In this document: positions 1 to 7,304 of the stretch, piece after piece
Numbering within the stretch: position 1 is the first letter of the stretch
Layout of the letters: each line of letters begins with the position of its first letter
Origin: Cognatundibacterium luofuense
GTDB lineage: Bacteria; Pseudomonadota; Gammaproteobacteria; Burkholderiales; Burkholderiaceae_D
Length of the DNA: 64,000 nucleotides
Direction: 5' to 3'
Assembly (NCBI RefSeq): GCF_018139685.1
Contig: NZ_JAGSPN010000012.1
Span: 62,001 to 126,000, forward strand
The notes under the pieces: generated by a model
The model's database searches: none
The model's input: the letters and a program-made list of their open reading frames with translations, nothing else
Told to the model about the DNA's origin: nothing
Program-made: the position numbers and the translations under genes

Positions 1-687
1 AATTTATATATCGTTCAAAACAGAAAAAATAATATATATAAAATTGATAATAAAGGTACTACTACAACATTACCGATTAATAAGAGCCCGCCAGAATTTC
101 CAGAAACAGTTTTGGATGTAACAGTTAGTAAAGAAGGAAAAGTATTTTATATTGATAACTATGCCGCTATCCGACAGTTAAATGCTGATGGAAGCTCAAT
201 CGATATTGCAGGAAATCATTTTGAGCTTGGTCAGAAGGATGGTTCCGGAATACAAGCACGTTTTAGCTATATAAGAGACTTTGCTATAGACTCAAAAGGC
301 AGTTTCTATGTTCTTGAAGATAACGCGGGAACTATCCGAAAGGTTTCAAGTAACGGGCAAACCAGTCTGTACGCGGGCTCTTACACGAAAAAAGGCCATA
401 AGGACGGTGCGCTGACAGATGCTGCCTTTCAGTGTCCTGCCAGTATTACAGTTGATGATCAGGACAATCTGTATGTCGCCGACACGTGTGATAACGCGAT
501 CCGTAAAATCAGTACAGACGGAAAAGTCAGCACGATTGAACCGCAATGGACGACGGCTTCCGGTTTGAAGTCTCGTGTGATTCCTGCACCGCGCCGTGTA
601 TTCTGGGTTAACGGCAAACTACATGTATTTGCAGGCGGGGATGCGCACGAAACCGGTGGTGTCATTTTCCAGATAACGCTGAACTGA
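1..687 (+). CDS. NHL-repeat protein, 3' part (5' end outside window)
   Basis: The reading frame is open from base 1 to the TGA at 685-687, so this is the C-terminal part (about 228 residues) of a longer protein; the start lies upstream of the window. Repeated NHL-type units are visible (NLYIVQ.., GSFYVLEDNAGTIRKVSSNG, DNLYVADTCDNAIRKISTDG), each giving one blade of a beta-propeller. It is a tandem paralogue of the next gene: the final blades and the FQI.LN C-terminus align end to end. NHL propellers usually mediate binding; no catalytic residues are seen. The first ~350 bases are clearly AT-rich with several ATA codons, unlike the rest of this gene and its paralogue. By analogy with the paralogue it is probably an exported lipoprotein, but the signal is not in view. 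Confidence 0.85.
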   Translation, partial: NLYIVQNRKNNIYKIDNKGTTTTLPINKSPPEFPETVLDVTVSKEGKVFYIDNYAAIRQLNADGSSIDIAGNHFELGQKDGSGIQARFSYIRDFAIDSKGSFYVLEDNAGTIRKVSSNGQTSLYAGSYTKKGHKDGALTDAAFQCPASITVDDQDNLYVADTCDNAIRKISTDGKVSTIEPQWTTASGLKSRVIPAPRRVFWVNGKLHVFAGGDAHETGGVIFQITLN

Positions 688-750
688 CTCCAGGCAACCC
701 AATATATGCCCGTCATCCCCGGCGGGCGGTTACTTTACTCTCCCTTACCA

Positions 751-776
751 CCCCGCACTTTGCTGCGGGGTTTTTT
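751..776 (+). terminator. Rho-independent terminator after first NHL gene
   Basis: Stem CCCCGCA (751-757) pairs with TGCGGGG (764-770) and is followed by six T. It ends transcription of the partial NHL gene. An identical structure sits at 3155-3180. Confidence 0.85.
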
Positions 777-824
777 ATTCCCGGAGCGTCCAACGTCCTC
801 ATAACGCTCACTTTTGCTCGAAAA

Positions 825-903
825 ATACCCCAGGGGGTATCTGAAAACCCTCAGTATTCATGCCGACTACCAGCCGGTTTTCGTAAAAACAGGGGGGAGT
901 ATC
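825..903. promoter_or_regulatory. G/C-tract operator-like sites upstream of second NHL gene
   Basis: Two elements are seen: ATACCCC-A-GGGGGTAT at 825-840, and a G6 tract AGGGGGGAGTATC at 891-903. C or G tracts flanked by short ATAC/GTAT inverted repeats are the operator type known for CsoR/RcnR/FrmR-family repressors. That this family acts here is inference; see the CsoR-like gene at 22608, whose upstream site shares the string GGGGGGAGTATC when read on the - strand. Confidence 0.4.
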
Positions 904-961
904 TGTTTTCAACCACAAAGTATCCAAATGCAGTGAAATAACGATGCATAAAATGCATCAA

Positions 962-977
962 TGTTTCATGTGAAACA
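962..977. other. parS-like ParB binding site
   Basis: TGTTTCATGTGAAACA differs at one central base from the widely conserved chromosomal parS consensus TGTTTCACGTGAAACA. Its 7-base arms are perfectly inverted around a TG centre. It lies about 70 bases upstream of the start of the second NHL gene. parS sites normally cluster near oriC. Confidence 0.55.
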
Positions 978-993
978 TCGTGGGCAGTTTTTT

Positions 994-1018
994 ACATTGT
1001 TAAAAAAGTTTACAATGT
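994..1018. promoter_or_regulatory. Inverted repeat in leader of second NHL gene
   Basis: ACATTGT (994-1000) and ACAATGT (1012-1018) are inverted around an A-rich spacer and followed by a T-rich run ending near 1027. It could be a leader hairpin or an operator. It lies 28 bases before the ATG. Confidence 0.3.
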
Positions 1019-1045
1019 TTCTTTTTTGTAAAATTCATACTCAAG

Positions 1046-3091
1046 ATGAATTCCCTGATCAAAACAGCAGTGTGCAGTGCAATAGCAGGTATGTTTCTGG
1101 CCGCGTGCGGTGGTGGCGGTGGCGGATCCGCAACTGATGCGGGTACGAGCGGCGGCAATACCGGTAATAACGCGGGTGGCAACAGCGGGCCGGTGACACC
1201 GCAATTATCGTTTAAAGCTGAGCTGCTGATTGGTGATCCCGGTGGTAATTCATATCTGGATGGTCAGGGCGATATGGCGCGTTTGTCAGAACCGCAAAGC
1301 ATCGTCGCTGACAGCAAAGGAAATATTTTCGTGCTGGATTTGCTGAGTGTCAGAAAGATTACTCCCGACGGAAATGTCAGTATATTCGCAGGTGCGCCAT
1401 ATCACGGTATTTCTGCGGGCACGACTGGCGATGGTACCGGCACCTCAGCGCGTCTGGCATACGGCATGGCGATGACGATTGACAGCGCTGACAATATTTT
1501 TGTTGCCTCAGGTGCATCGATCAAGAAAATCACTAAAGACGGAGTCGTAACGACTTACGTCAGCTTGCCGGCTGGCTACCGTTATGTAAATGGTAGTCAG
1601 CAAGCTACGACTGCCGATATTGTCGCAGACAGTAAAGGCAACTTGTACTACTACGATGGGCAAAATCAGCAAATCAGCGTGATCAGCCCTGACGGAAAAA
1701 CAGCTGCATACGTGAAAGCCGCTCAGCAGATTGATGGTCGTAATGCTCAACCCGGAACTTCATTTCTCGGCAATGTGACAGCACTGACGATTGACGGTGC
1801 AGACAATCTGTATGTCGCAGATAGTATTAATGGTGTTCTCATCGCTATTTCTCCGAATAAAGCGATGTCAATTCCGGATACACGGTTATCTGTAAAAAGT
1901 CAGATCGGGCCAGTTACGAGAATGACAGCAGACCAGAAAGGAAATCTCTATATTCCGGTTCGCAGCTCGATCAGTGTGTTCGATAAGAATGGTAATTTAA
2001 ATCCTTACCTGGGTAATCCCGGATTTCCGGGCGATCTGAACGGTAAATTACTGTTTGCGCTGGCACGTAAAGTCGGTGCGCAGTTCTGGACGCAACAAGG
2101 TGAAATGGTTTTTATCGATGAGAACGTTGTTCGGAAAATTGACCGTGACGGTAACCTCAGTACGGTAGCAGGCAAAAATACCCTTCTGCCACAGAATGCC
2201 GTGAGTCAGGATAAATACATCAACATTATTCGTGATCTCGCTGTTGGCCCGGACCAGAAACTTTATGCGAGCGAAGGTTACACAATCCGTCAACTGAATC
2301 TGGCTGAAAAAACATTAACAGTGATTCCTGCACTGGCAAAGTTGAATCAGACGATTATCGCAACATCACTGTCATTTAATCCTGCAGGAAATCTTTGCTT
2401 CACTTATCCGGCGAAGAATCAGATTTTTGAAATTGATGCGTCCGGGGCGATGAAAATTATCGGGGGCTCCGGAACAGATTCGGGACAGAGTTCAGCATTT
2501 GGCAAAACCGTATCACCGCGTGTGATACGCCATATCAGCGATGGCAGGACGATTATCGTCGACAACAATATGCTGCGGCAGTTGAATGCGGATGGAAGTA
2601 TTACAGACATCGCGGGTGCACTCAGCAATGATCCGGCAACGGACGGAGCAGCAACAACCGCTCGTTTCGTTAATATCAAAGGAATTTCATCAGACAGCAA
2701 AGGTAATATTTTTGTCGTCGAAAATAATCGTGGCGGACAAGTGCGTCAGACCCTGAAAGACGGAACGACACGTCTTTATGCAGGATCATTTACCGAGTGG
2801 GGAAATACTGATGGAATGCTGACTGAGGCACGTTTTATCTGCCCGTCAAGCGTGACCAGAGATGATAAAGAGAACCTGTATATCGCTGATTCATGCACGA
2901 ATGCAATTCGCATGATTACAAAAGAAGGAAAAGCCTATACCTTAAAAGTGCAATGGGCTACGCCTGATGGCAAACAGTATCAGGTGCTGCCGGGACCATT
3001 TCATATCGTATGGAGTGCCGGAAAGCTTTATGTGTACGGTGACTCCAATAACAGCTTAAATGGCGCGTTGTTCCAGATCCCACTGAACTGA
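1046..3091 (+). CDS. NHL-repeat lipoprotein
   Basis: This 681-residue protein starts with a lipoprotein signal peptide ending LAAC, with Cys21 as the predicted acylation site. A glycine/serine/asparagine-rich linker follows (about residues 22-50). About eleven NHL-like units then follow to the C-terminus, recognised by recurrent G-N-[IL]-[FY]-V and R-K-I-x-x-[DE]-G patterns, enough for one or two beta-propellers. The expected site is the outer membrane or periplasm; the ligand is unknown. No strong Shine-Dalgarno precedes the ATG (only AAG). It is the complete paralogue of the gene at 1-687. The upstream region carries G/C-tract operator-like sites, a parS-like site and an inverted repeat. 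A terminator follows at 3155-3180. Confidence 0.85.
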   Translation: MNSLIKTAVCSAIAGMFLAACGGGGGGSATDAGTSGGNTGNNAGGNSGPVTPQLSFKAELLIGDPGGNSYLDGQGDMARLSEPQSIVADSKGNIFVLDLLSVRKITPDGNVSIFAGAPYHGISAGTTGDGTGTSARLAYGMAMTIDSADNIFVASGASIKKITKDGVVTTYVSLPAGYRYVNGSQQATTADIVADSKGNLYYYDGQNQQISVISPDGKTAAYVKAAQQIDGRNAQPGTSFLGNVTALTIDGADNLYVADSINGVLIAISPNKAMSIPDTRLSVKSQIGPVTRMTADQKGNLYIPVRSSISVFDKNGNLNPYLGNPGFPGDLNGKLLFALARKVGAQFWTQQGEMVFIDENVVRKIDRDGNLSTVAGKNTLLPQNAVSQDKYINIIRDLAVGPDQKLYASEGYTIRQLNLAEKTLTVIPALAKLNQTIIATSLSFNPAGNLCFTYPAKNQIFEIDASGAMKIIGGSGTDSGQSSAFGKTVSPRVIRHISDGRTIIVDNNMLRQLNADGSITDIAGALSNDPATDGAATTARFVNIKGISSDSKGNIFVVENNRGGQVRQTLKDGTTRLYAGSFTEWGNTDGMLTEARFICPSSVTRDDKENLYIADSCTNAIRMITKEGKAYTLKVQWATPDGKQYQVLPGPFHIVWSAGKLYVYGDSNNSLNGALFQIPLN

Positions 3092-3110
3092 TTCCGTTCA
3101 GGCTGACACT

Positions 3111-3313
3111 TGCCCGTCATCCCCGGCGGGCTGGTACTTTACTCTCCCTTACCACCCCGCACTTTGCTGCGGGGTTTTTTCTTCCCGAAGCATCCAACCT
3201 CCCCAAAACCCTCACTTTTGCCCGAAAAATACCCCCGGGGGTATTTCGTAAAGCCCAGCATTCATGCCGACGACAAGCTGATTTTCCTAAAAAACAGGGG
3301 GGGTATCTGTTTG
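3111..3313. repeat. Direct repeat, copy 2 (tail of second NHL gene)
   Basis: This is the second copy of the tail at 707-909. It keeps the terminator, a perfect 20-bp palindrome (3227-3246, arms AAATACCCCC and GGGGGTATTT) and the G-tract element near 3297-3307. No third NHL gene follows; the next gene is on the opposite strand. The regulatory half of this copy therefore has no obvious target. The rest of the interval up to 3436 shows nothing else I recognise. Confidence 0.9.
3155..3180 (+). terminator. Rho-independent terminator after second NHL gene
   Basis: Stem CCCCGCA (3155-3161) pairs with TGCGGGG (3168-3174), followed by six T. Confidence 0.85.
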
Positions 3314-3436
3314 TTTGCCGGAATGACGCTGATTTATTGTTGATATCTGTATGTTTGTGCACAGGGTGTGCGATGTGCCGCAGCGGACTATCTGGGCTGG
3401 TCGTGTACAGAAAAAAGCTGGAAATCCGGGTGCGGC

Positions 3437-4210
3437 TTACCATTCCATCGGCAGATTCCAGCCGCGACCGGCAATGTCGTGGCGGACGGTGGCGGCTTGT
3501 TGCAGATGGGTGCTCAGATCGCGGGCGGGCCAGCTTTCTTTCCAGCCCGGTGGATAAGTCAGACGATGTACACAATCGGGTTTGCGGGCGCGTACCGGCA
3601 TGGTTGGTAAATACGCTGGAAACGGTAATGTTGCATCGCCGCTGCCGAGGCTGAATGCGTAATCGGGCAACAGTTGTTCACAGACTTGTGCAAACCACGC
3701 TGCGTAATCTTCATCACGACCGAGCGCCAGCGCCAGCCCTTCCGGATCGAAACGTGCAAGCGCATCAATCAGTTCTTCGGTGCCGGCGCCGGGTGCATCG
3801 CCCCAGCCCATGACGGGATTAAAGATGTAATCAGCGCCATTCCCGTACCAGCCATGCCGCAGCGGACGCTGCAGCCACTGGCGTGGTCCGGCAAACAGAT
3901 GCCAGCGCCAGTGCAGGCCGGAGGCGACCGGAAAGCTGTACAGATACAGGCGCTGATATCCGGCGCTGTGCAGTGCGCGCACCATCGCCATCAGCCGCGC
4001 ATGCGGCATACGCTCCGGTGGTTGCAGACGAAAGCGGATCGCTTCGCCATCCGCATGCTGTAACTGATCGGTGGATAAGTTCAGGTCCAGACAACGTTGT
4101 TCCGCACCAAAGCGTGCACTGACCCAGCCGGTCATCAGATTGACGGCGGTCAGCACACCAAATCCGCGGTGGCGGTGAAAAATAACGGTTCCGGGGGCAA
4201 TCGGCTTCAT
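3437..4210 (-). CDS. Hypothetical protein (257 aa)
   Basis: I chose the ATG at 4210 (MKPIAPGTVIFHRHRG), giving 257 residues. The frame continues open upstream to 4471, but that part overlaps the divergent asparaginase gene and looks non-genic. There is no signal peptide or membrane segment. The N-terminal ~45 residues (GTVIFHRHRGFGVLTAVN...) have the look of a small SH3/Tudor-like barrel as seen in CarD-type N-termini; this is a weak resemblance only. The rest is Trp- and Pro-rich and I do not recognise it. A terminator hairpin on this strand ends only ~10 bases before the ATG, which suggests attenuation rather than simple initiation. Confidence 0.7.
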   Translation of the reverse strand: MKPIAPGTVIFHRHRGFGVLTAVNLMTGWVSARFGAEQRCLDLNLSTDQLQHADGEAIRFRLQPPERMPHARLMAMVRALHSAGYQRLYLYSFPVASGLHWRWHLFAGPRQWLQRPLRHGWYGNGADYIFNPVMGWGDAPGAGTEELIDALARFDPEGLALALGRDEDYAAWFAQVCEQLLPDYAFSLGSGDATLPFPAYLPTMPVRARKPDCVHRLTYPPGWKESWPARDLSTHLQQAATVRHDIAGRGWNLPMEW

Positions 4211-4220
4211 GCTTGACTCA

Positions 4221-4255
4221 AAAAAAACCGCAGCGGTCGCCAAAACGACCGCTGC
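4221..4255 (-). terminator. Intrinsic terminator in the leader of the 3437-4210 gene
   Basis: Perfect 10-bp stem: GCAGCGGTCG (4230-4239) and CGACCGCTGC (4246-4255), loop CCAAAA on the + strand. Read on the - strand it is followed by GG and seven T, which is a canonical terminator. It has no T-run in the + direction. It lies directly upstream of the ATG at 4210 with no gene between them. Confidence 0.75.
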
Positions 4256-4430
4256 GTGGTGCCGTGGTCCGGAAAATGCCGCTTTCTGCGTTCTGAGACT
4301 GCGGGCCGGTACACTGGCGGGGCGCGTAGCGCCTGATCGGTACAGTGTAGCAGCTTTCGGCAAAAGCGCAGGCAGGCTACAATCAGCACCAATTTGCATG
4401 ACTTTCGACTTATCCACAGACAGGACGATT

Positions 4431-4916
4431 ATGAGCTTACGTATTCTCGCCACCGGCGGCACTTTTGACAAACACTACAATGAAATCGCAGGCAAACTGG
4501 ATTTCGCCGAAAGCCATTTGCCGGAAGTGCTGCAACGTGCACGCCTGACCGTGCCGGCCACGCTGGAAGTCTGCATGCTGATCGATTCGCTGGAAATGGA
4601 TGACAGCCACCGTCAGACAATACTGAAGGCTTGCCAGAATGCACCGGAAAAAGCGATCGTGATTATTCACGGCACCGATACCATGCGCGAAACTGCAGAA
4701 GTGCTGGGCGCGGCCAATCTGGATAAAACCATTGTGTTTACCGGTGCGATGATTCCTTACGAAGTAGCAGGTTCTGATGCATTCTTTAACCTCGGCTTTG
4801 CCTGCGCTGCAGCGCAATTATTGCCGCCGGGTTGTCATGTCGCAATGAATGGCAAGATCTTTCCGTGGCATGATGTGAAAAAAGACCGTCAGGCTGGTGT
4901 ATTTATTAATAAATAA
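4431..4916 (+). CDS. Short asparaginase-domain protein
   Basis: The 161-residue product has the N-terminal active-site signatures of type I/II L-asparaginases: ATGGTFDK at residues 7-14 (first catalytic Thr) and HGTDTM (second Thr/Asp pair). It lacks the C-terminal domain of the ~330-residue enzymes. Such single-domain asparaginase-like proteins are known in proteobacteria; their substrate is not firmly established, so amidohydrolase activity is inferred. Start: ATG at 4431 with AGGA at 4422-4425. No signal peptide, so cytoplasmic. A DnaA-box 9-mer lies just upstream (4410-4418). Confidence 0.85.
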   Translation: MSLRILATGGTFDKHYNEIAGKLDFAESHLPEVLQRARLTVPATLEVCMLIDSLEMDDSHRQTILKACQNAPEKAIVIIHGTDTMRETAEVLGAANLDKTIVFTGAMIPYEVAGSDAFFNLGFACAAAQLLPPGCHVAMNGKIFPWHDVKKDRQAGVFINK

Positions 4917-4943
4917 ATTGGTATCAATCAAAAGGAGAAACGG

Positions 4944-5438
4944 ATGAAATCGCTGCTGGCTGCCCTGTTACTCAGCTGCTGCACACTGGTGCAGGCGGCG
5001 GAAGTCCGTTTCGATAATTTTTATTTTTATCAGTCTGAAGCCGTGATGACTAAAAAAGGTATCACGGTGGATAATCTGGGCCGGTATTCACGCGGCGTGC
5101 AAAGTGCAGTCTATAAAGCACTGAAAAGCGCCAAGCTTTCACCGAGCGCAGGTTATCTGGTGATTGCGATCCGCTCGGATGGCGATGTCGCCACCTGGCT
5201 GGATATGAAACCGACGGTGCACGAATACTACGATAACCAGATCTACGAAACCGTACGCCGTCTGCAACCACCGCTGATCAAAGAAGGTATTTTTGTATTC
5301 GCGATCAAAATGGCGATCGATACGCCGGTACACACCAAAAAAGCTGTACCGAATCCGCCGGGCTTTGATGAAGCGCGTAAAAAACTGGCAGATCCGAACA
5401 GCATAGAGCATCTGGTGCTGTCACTGTGGCCTGAATAA
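4944..5438 (+). CDS. Secreted hypothetical protein
   Basis: 164 residues with a clear Sec signal peptide (MKSLLAALLLSCCTLVQA, cleavage before AEV). The start is well supported by AAAGGAGA at 4931-4938. The mature part (~146 residues) has mixed alpha/beta character with no cysteine and no motif I recognise, so it is probably periplasmic. It follows the asparaginase gene by 27 bases and may be co-transcribed. The stop codon lies inside a 13-base tandem repeat (5426-5464). Confidence 0.8.
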   Translation: MKSLLAALLLSCCTLVQAAEVRFDNFYFYQSEAVMTKKGITVDNLGRYSRGVQSAVYKALKSAKLSPSAGYLVIAIRSDGDVATWLDMKPTVHEYYDNQIYETVRRLQPPLIKEGIFVFAIKMAIDTPVHTKKAVPNPPGFDEARKKLADPNSIEHLVLSLWPE

Positions 5439-5464
5439 GTGGCCTGAGTAAGTGGCCAGAATAA
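5426..5464. repeat. 13-bp tandem repeat x3 across a stop codon
   Basis: Three consecutive units: GTGGCCTGAATAA, GTGGCCTGAGTAA, GTGGCCAGAATAA. The first contains the stop codon of the preceding gene. Each unit brings another TAA in frame after 13 bases. Confidence 0.85.
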
Positions 5465-5482
5465 ATCCGGATTTATCCACAC

Positions 5483-5503
5483 GGCGCTGAACACATCAGC
5501 GCC
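5483..5503. terminator. Hairpin between convergent genes
   Basis: GGCGCTGA (5483-5490) and TCAGCGCC (5496-5503) form an 8-bp stem with a 5-base loop between two convergent genes. There is no T-run on either side, so terminator function is only plausible. Confidence 0.4.
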
Positions 5504-5508
5504 AGATC

Positions 5509-6054
5509 TCAGGGCCAGACCAGCGGTTCGCTGCAGTTATCCACCAGTGTTTGCTGCGTGCGCGTATCGTTCGCGACATATACCTGATTCGTTGCGGACG
5601 CCGGTAATACTTCACCGCTGGCACATTGCGCGCTCTGCCCCGGCCCGATCACTACCCGCACACCTGGTTTCAGGGTACAGGTTGCCGCCGCATTCAGCGG
5701 GCTCCACTCCGGACAAATCGCATTCTCCGCTGCATATTGAGCCCTCGGCCCCACCGGCACCTGCAAAGACCACCAGCGGCCGTATAAAGAAGCAGGTTGC
5801 GCAGCGTTGTATACACGGAACAGGCGTACCGGTTTGTCCACTTCAAATACACTGGCAGTGCATAAACTGCCTTTACCGGGTTCGCCGAGTGCTGCTTTCA
5901 GCAATGCATCATCCTGTACTTCGCGCATGCCATCCGGCGTGCTGATGACTTGCCCGTTGCATTGTTGTGCGATGGCCGGTATCGCACAGAGGCTCAGCAA
6001 ACTGAGTAAAACCGTACAACCGAAGCGGCTTGTTTTTTGAGAGATTCTGAGCAT
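5509..6054 (-). CDS. Secreted cysteine-containing hypothetical protein
   Basis: 181 residues. The N-terminus is positively charged then hydrophobic, with a signal peptide ending around AIA-QQ (residue ~29). The mature protein has several Cys (QQC, LCT, ICP, TCT, QCA, NCS), suggesting three disulfides in the periplasm. No recognised family. Start ATG at 6054. It converges with the secreted protein gene ending at 5438. Confidence 0.7.
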   Translation of the reverse strand: MLRISQKTSRFGCTVLLSLLSLCAIPAIAQQCNGQVISTPDGMREVQDDALLKAALGEPGKGSLCTASVFEVDKPVRLFRVYNAAQPASLYGRWWSLQVPVGPRAQYAAENAICPEWSPLNAAATCTLKPGVRVVIGPGQSAQCASGEVLPASATNQVYVANDTRTQQTLVDNCSEPLVWP

Positions 6055-6111
6055 GGGAATAAAAGAATATCTATATATTTAAATAATTAAGAGACAATAA
6101 CACTGAACGTA

Positions 6112-6140
6112 AAAAAGGTGTGCATTAAGCACACCTTTTT
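6112..6140. terminator. Bidirectional-type terminator
   Basis: AAAAAGGTGTGC (6112-6123) and GCACACCTTTTT (6129-6140) form a perfect 12-bp stem ending in A/T runs on both sides. It lies downstream of the - strand gene 6196-7179, which it most likely terminates. Confidence 0.85.
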
Positions 6141-6195
6141 ACTGTCTGCGCTGCGGCTTACAACACCGCAGACCACACACACGCTGCGGGCGATT

Positions 6196-7179
6196 TCAGT
6201 CTTTGCGGCGCAGGCGGAACCCGAAAAATTCGCTCGCACCCTGATCGTTATCGCTGATCAGCGCACCGCGCACTTCATGCTCATCTGCTTTCTGGAAAGC
6301 AATCGATTCGATTTTGGTCAGCACCGGTTTGCCGTTCACCATCACCGGCATGGCGCTGCGGCTCAGATCCAGTGTCTGGCCTTCACGTAACTGATGCAGC
6401 GGAATGACGCCGACAAAGCTGCCGAGAATCGCCCCATCGCCATACGCATCACCGGTGGCTTCCACTGAAGCGGTGTATACCAGTGCGCGTGCTTCAGGCC
6501 AGTAATCGGCGCCGGATAAGCCGGCTTCAAATTTGTCGATAACAGGCAGTTTCACATCGAATTTTTTGACTTCGGCAACCTGGGTGACTTTACCCGCCAG
6601 ATAGTCAGACATATCGGATAATCTGACGCGGAAAATCATATTGGTCGCAGAGTTACCCCGGTTCAGAAAGTACATATACTGATGGTCAACCGTCAGGCCT
6701 TCGATATTGATGGTCTGCGTTGGCGTCAGGCCGCCCGCCACAAAAAACTGTTTGTACAAATTTGTCAGGCGGAATTCGATTTTCTGTTTTCCGTCATACG
6801 ACAGCAGGTAGCCGTATTCGCGCAGATCCGGTTTGCTGCCGGAACCGATCACCATGCTCCACAATTGCTTGTTCCAGACCAGCGGCGTCATCGCTTCAAA
6901 ATCCGGTTTGATCTTTTTATCGATGCGGCCCTGCGCATTCACCGGATAGTCTTTGATGAGGGTCTTTTTAACGACCTGAAATCTCGCATCCACTTCAAAC
7001 AGATACGGTGAATCATCACCGACGACCAGATAGTGCTGTTGAAAAGTCGGACTCATGCCGGAGCCGGACGGAATGGCGGTATTCAGCACCGGTGGATGTA
7101 CCTGCAATTGATAAGACGGGCCGGCGGCAAGCGCCAGTCCGCTGAAGGCGAGACTGATCAGTCCTGTGAGTAACTTCAT
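6196..7179 (-). CDS. Secreted beta-propeller-like protein of unknown function
   Basis: 327 residues from ATG 7179, preceded by GAGGAAAAAC, with a clean signal peptide (MKLLTGLISLAFSGLALA, cut before AGPSY). The mature part has short repeated beta-strand patterns and features such as IEGLTVDH, IESIAFQ and YLFEVD, reminiscent of the esterase/phytase-like and DUF6929-type propellers; that assignment is tentative. No catalytic residues can be named. A longer frame to 7245 adds a non-signal extension and has no Shine-Dalgarno, so I rejected it. It is probably periplasmic. Confidence 0.7.
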   Translation of the reverse strand: MKLLTGLISLAFSGLALAAGPSYQLQVHPPVLNTAIPSGSGMSPTFQQHYLVVGDDSPYLFEVDARFQVVKKTLIKDYPVNAQGRIDKKIKPDFEAMTPLVWNKQLWSMVIGSGSKPDLREYGYLLSYDGKQKIEFRLTNLYKQFFVAGGLTPTQTINIEGLTVDHQYMYFLNRGNSATNMIFRVRLSDMSDYLAGKVTQVAEVKKFDVKLPVIDKFEAGLSGADYWPEARALVYTASVEATGDAYGDGAILGSFVGVIPLHQLREGQTLDLSRSAMPVMVNGKPVLTKIESIAFQKADEHEVRGALISDNDQGASEFFGFRLRRKD

Positions 7180-7304
7180 GTTTTTCCTCGTGGTCAAAAT
7201 CGCAGTGCTGCTCCGGTGTGTATTGCCGGAGATTACCGCTGTCATGATGCAGTCCCGTGCGTTTGCCGGACTGCGCTGGTACGGTCTGGCGGATAGCTGC
7301 CGTG

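Larger units (their letters stand above)
707..909. repeat. Direct repeat, copy 1 (tail of first NHL gene)
   Basis: This segment is repeated at 3111-3313, immediately after the second NHL gene. The first ~64 bases, including the terminator, differ at only two or three positions. The remainder diverges more but stays clearly alignable. Each copy holds a terminator, a G/C-tract palindrome and a second G-tract element. The natural unit of duplication is NHL gene plus tail. Confidence 0.9.

Noticed and set aside
3336-3660. Several short + strand frames opposite the 3437-4210 gene
   Set aside because: They are overlapping shadows without ribosome-binding sites or recognisable products.
4207-4392. 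Possible leader peptide ending at the start of the 3437-4210 gene
   Set aside because: Its stop overlaps the ATG suggestively, but it begins with TTG and has no clear Shine-Dalgarno; it may only be a chance frame.
4211-4471. N-terminal extension of the 3437-4210 gene
   Set aside because: It overlaps the divergent asparaginase gene start and the terminator hairpin, has no ribosome-binding site, and has a composition unlike the rest of the protein.
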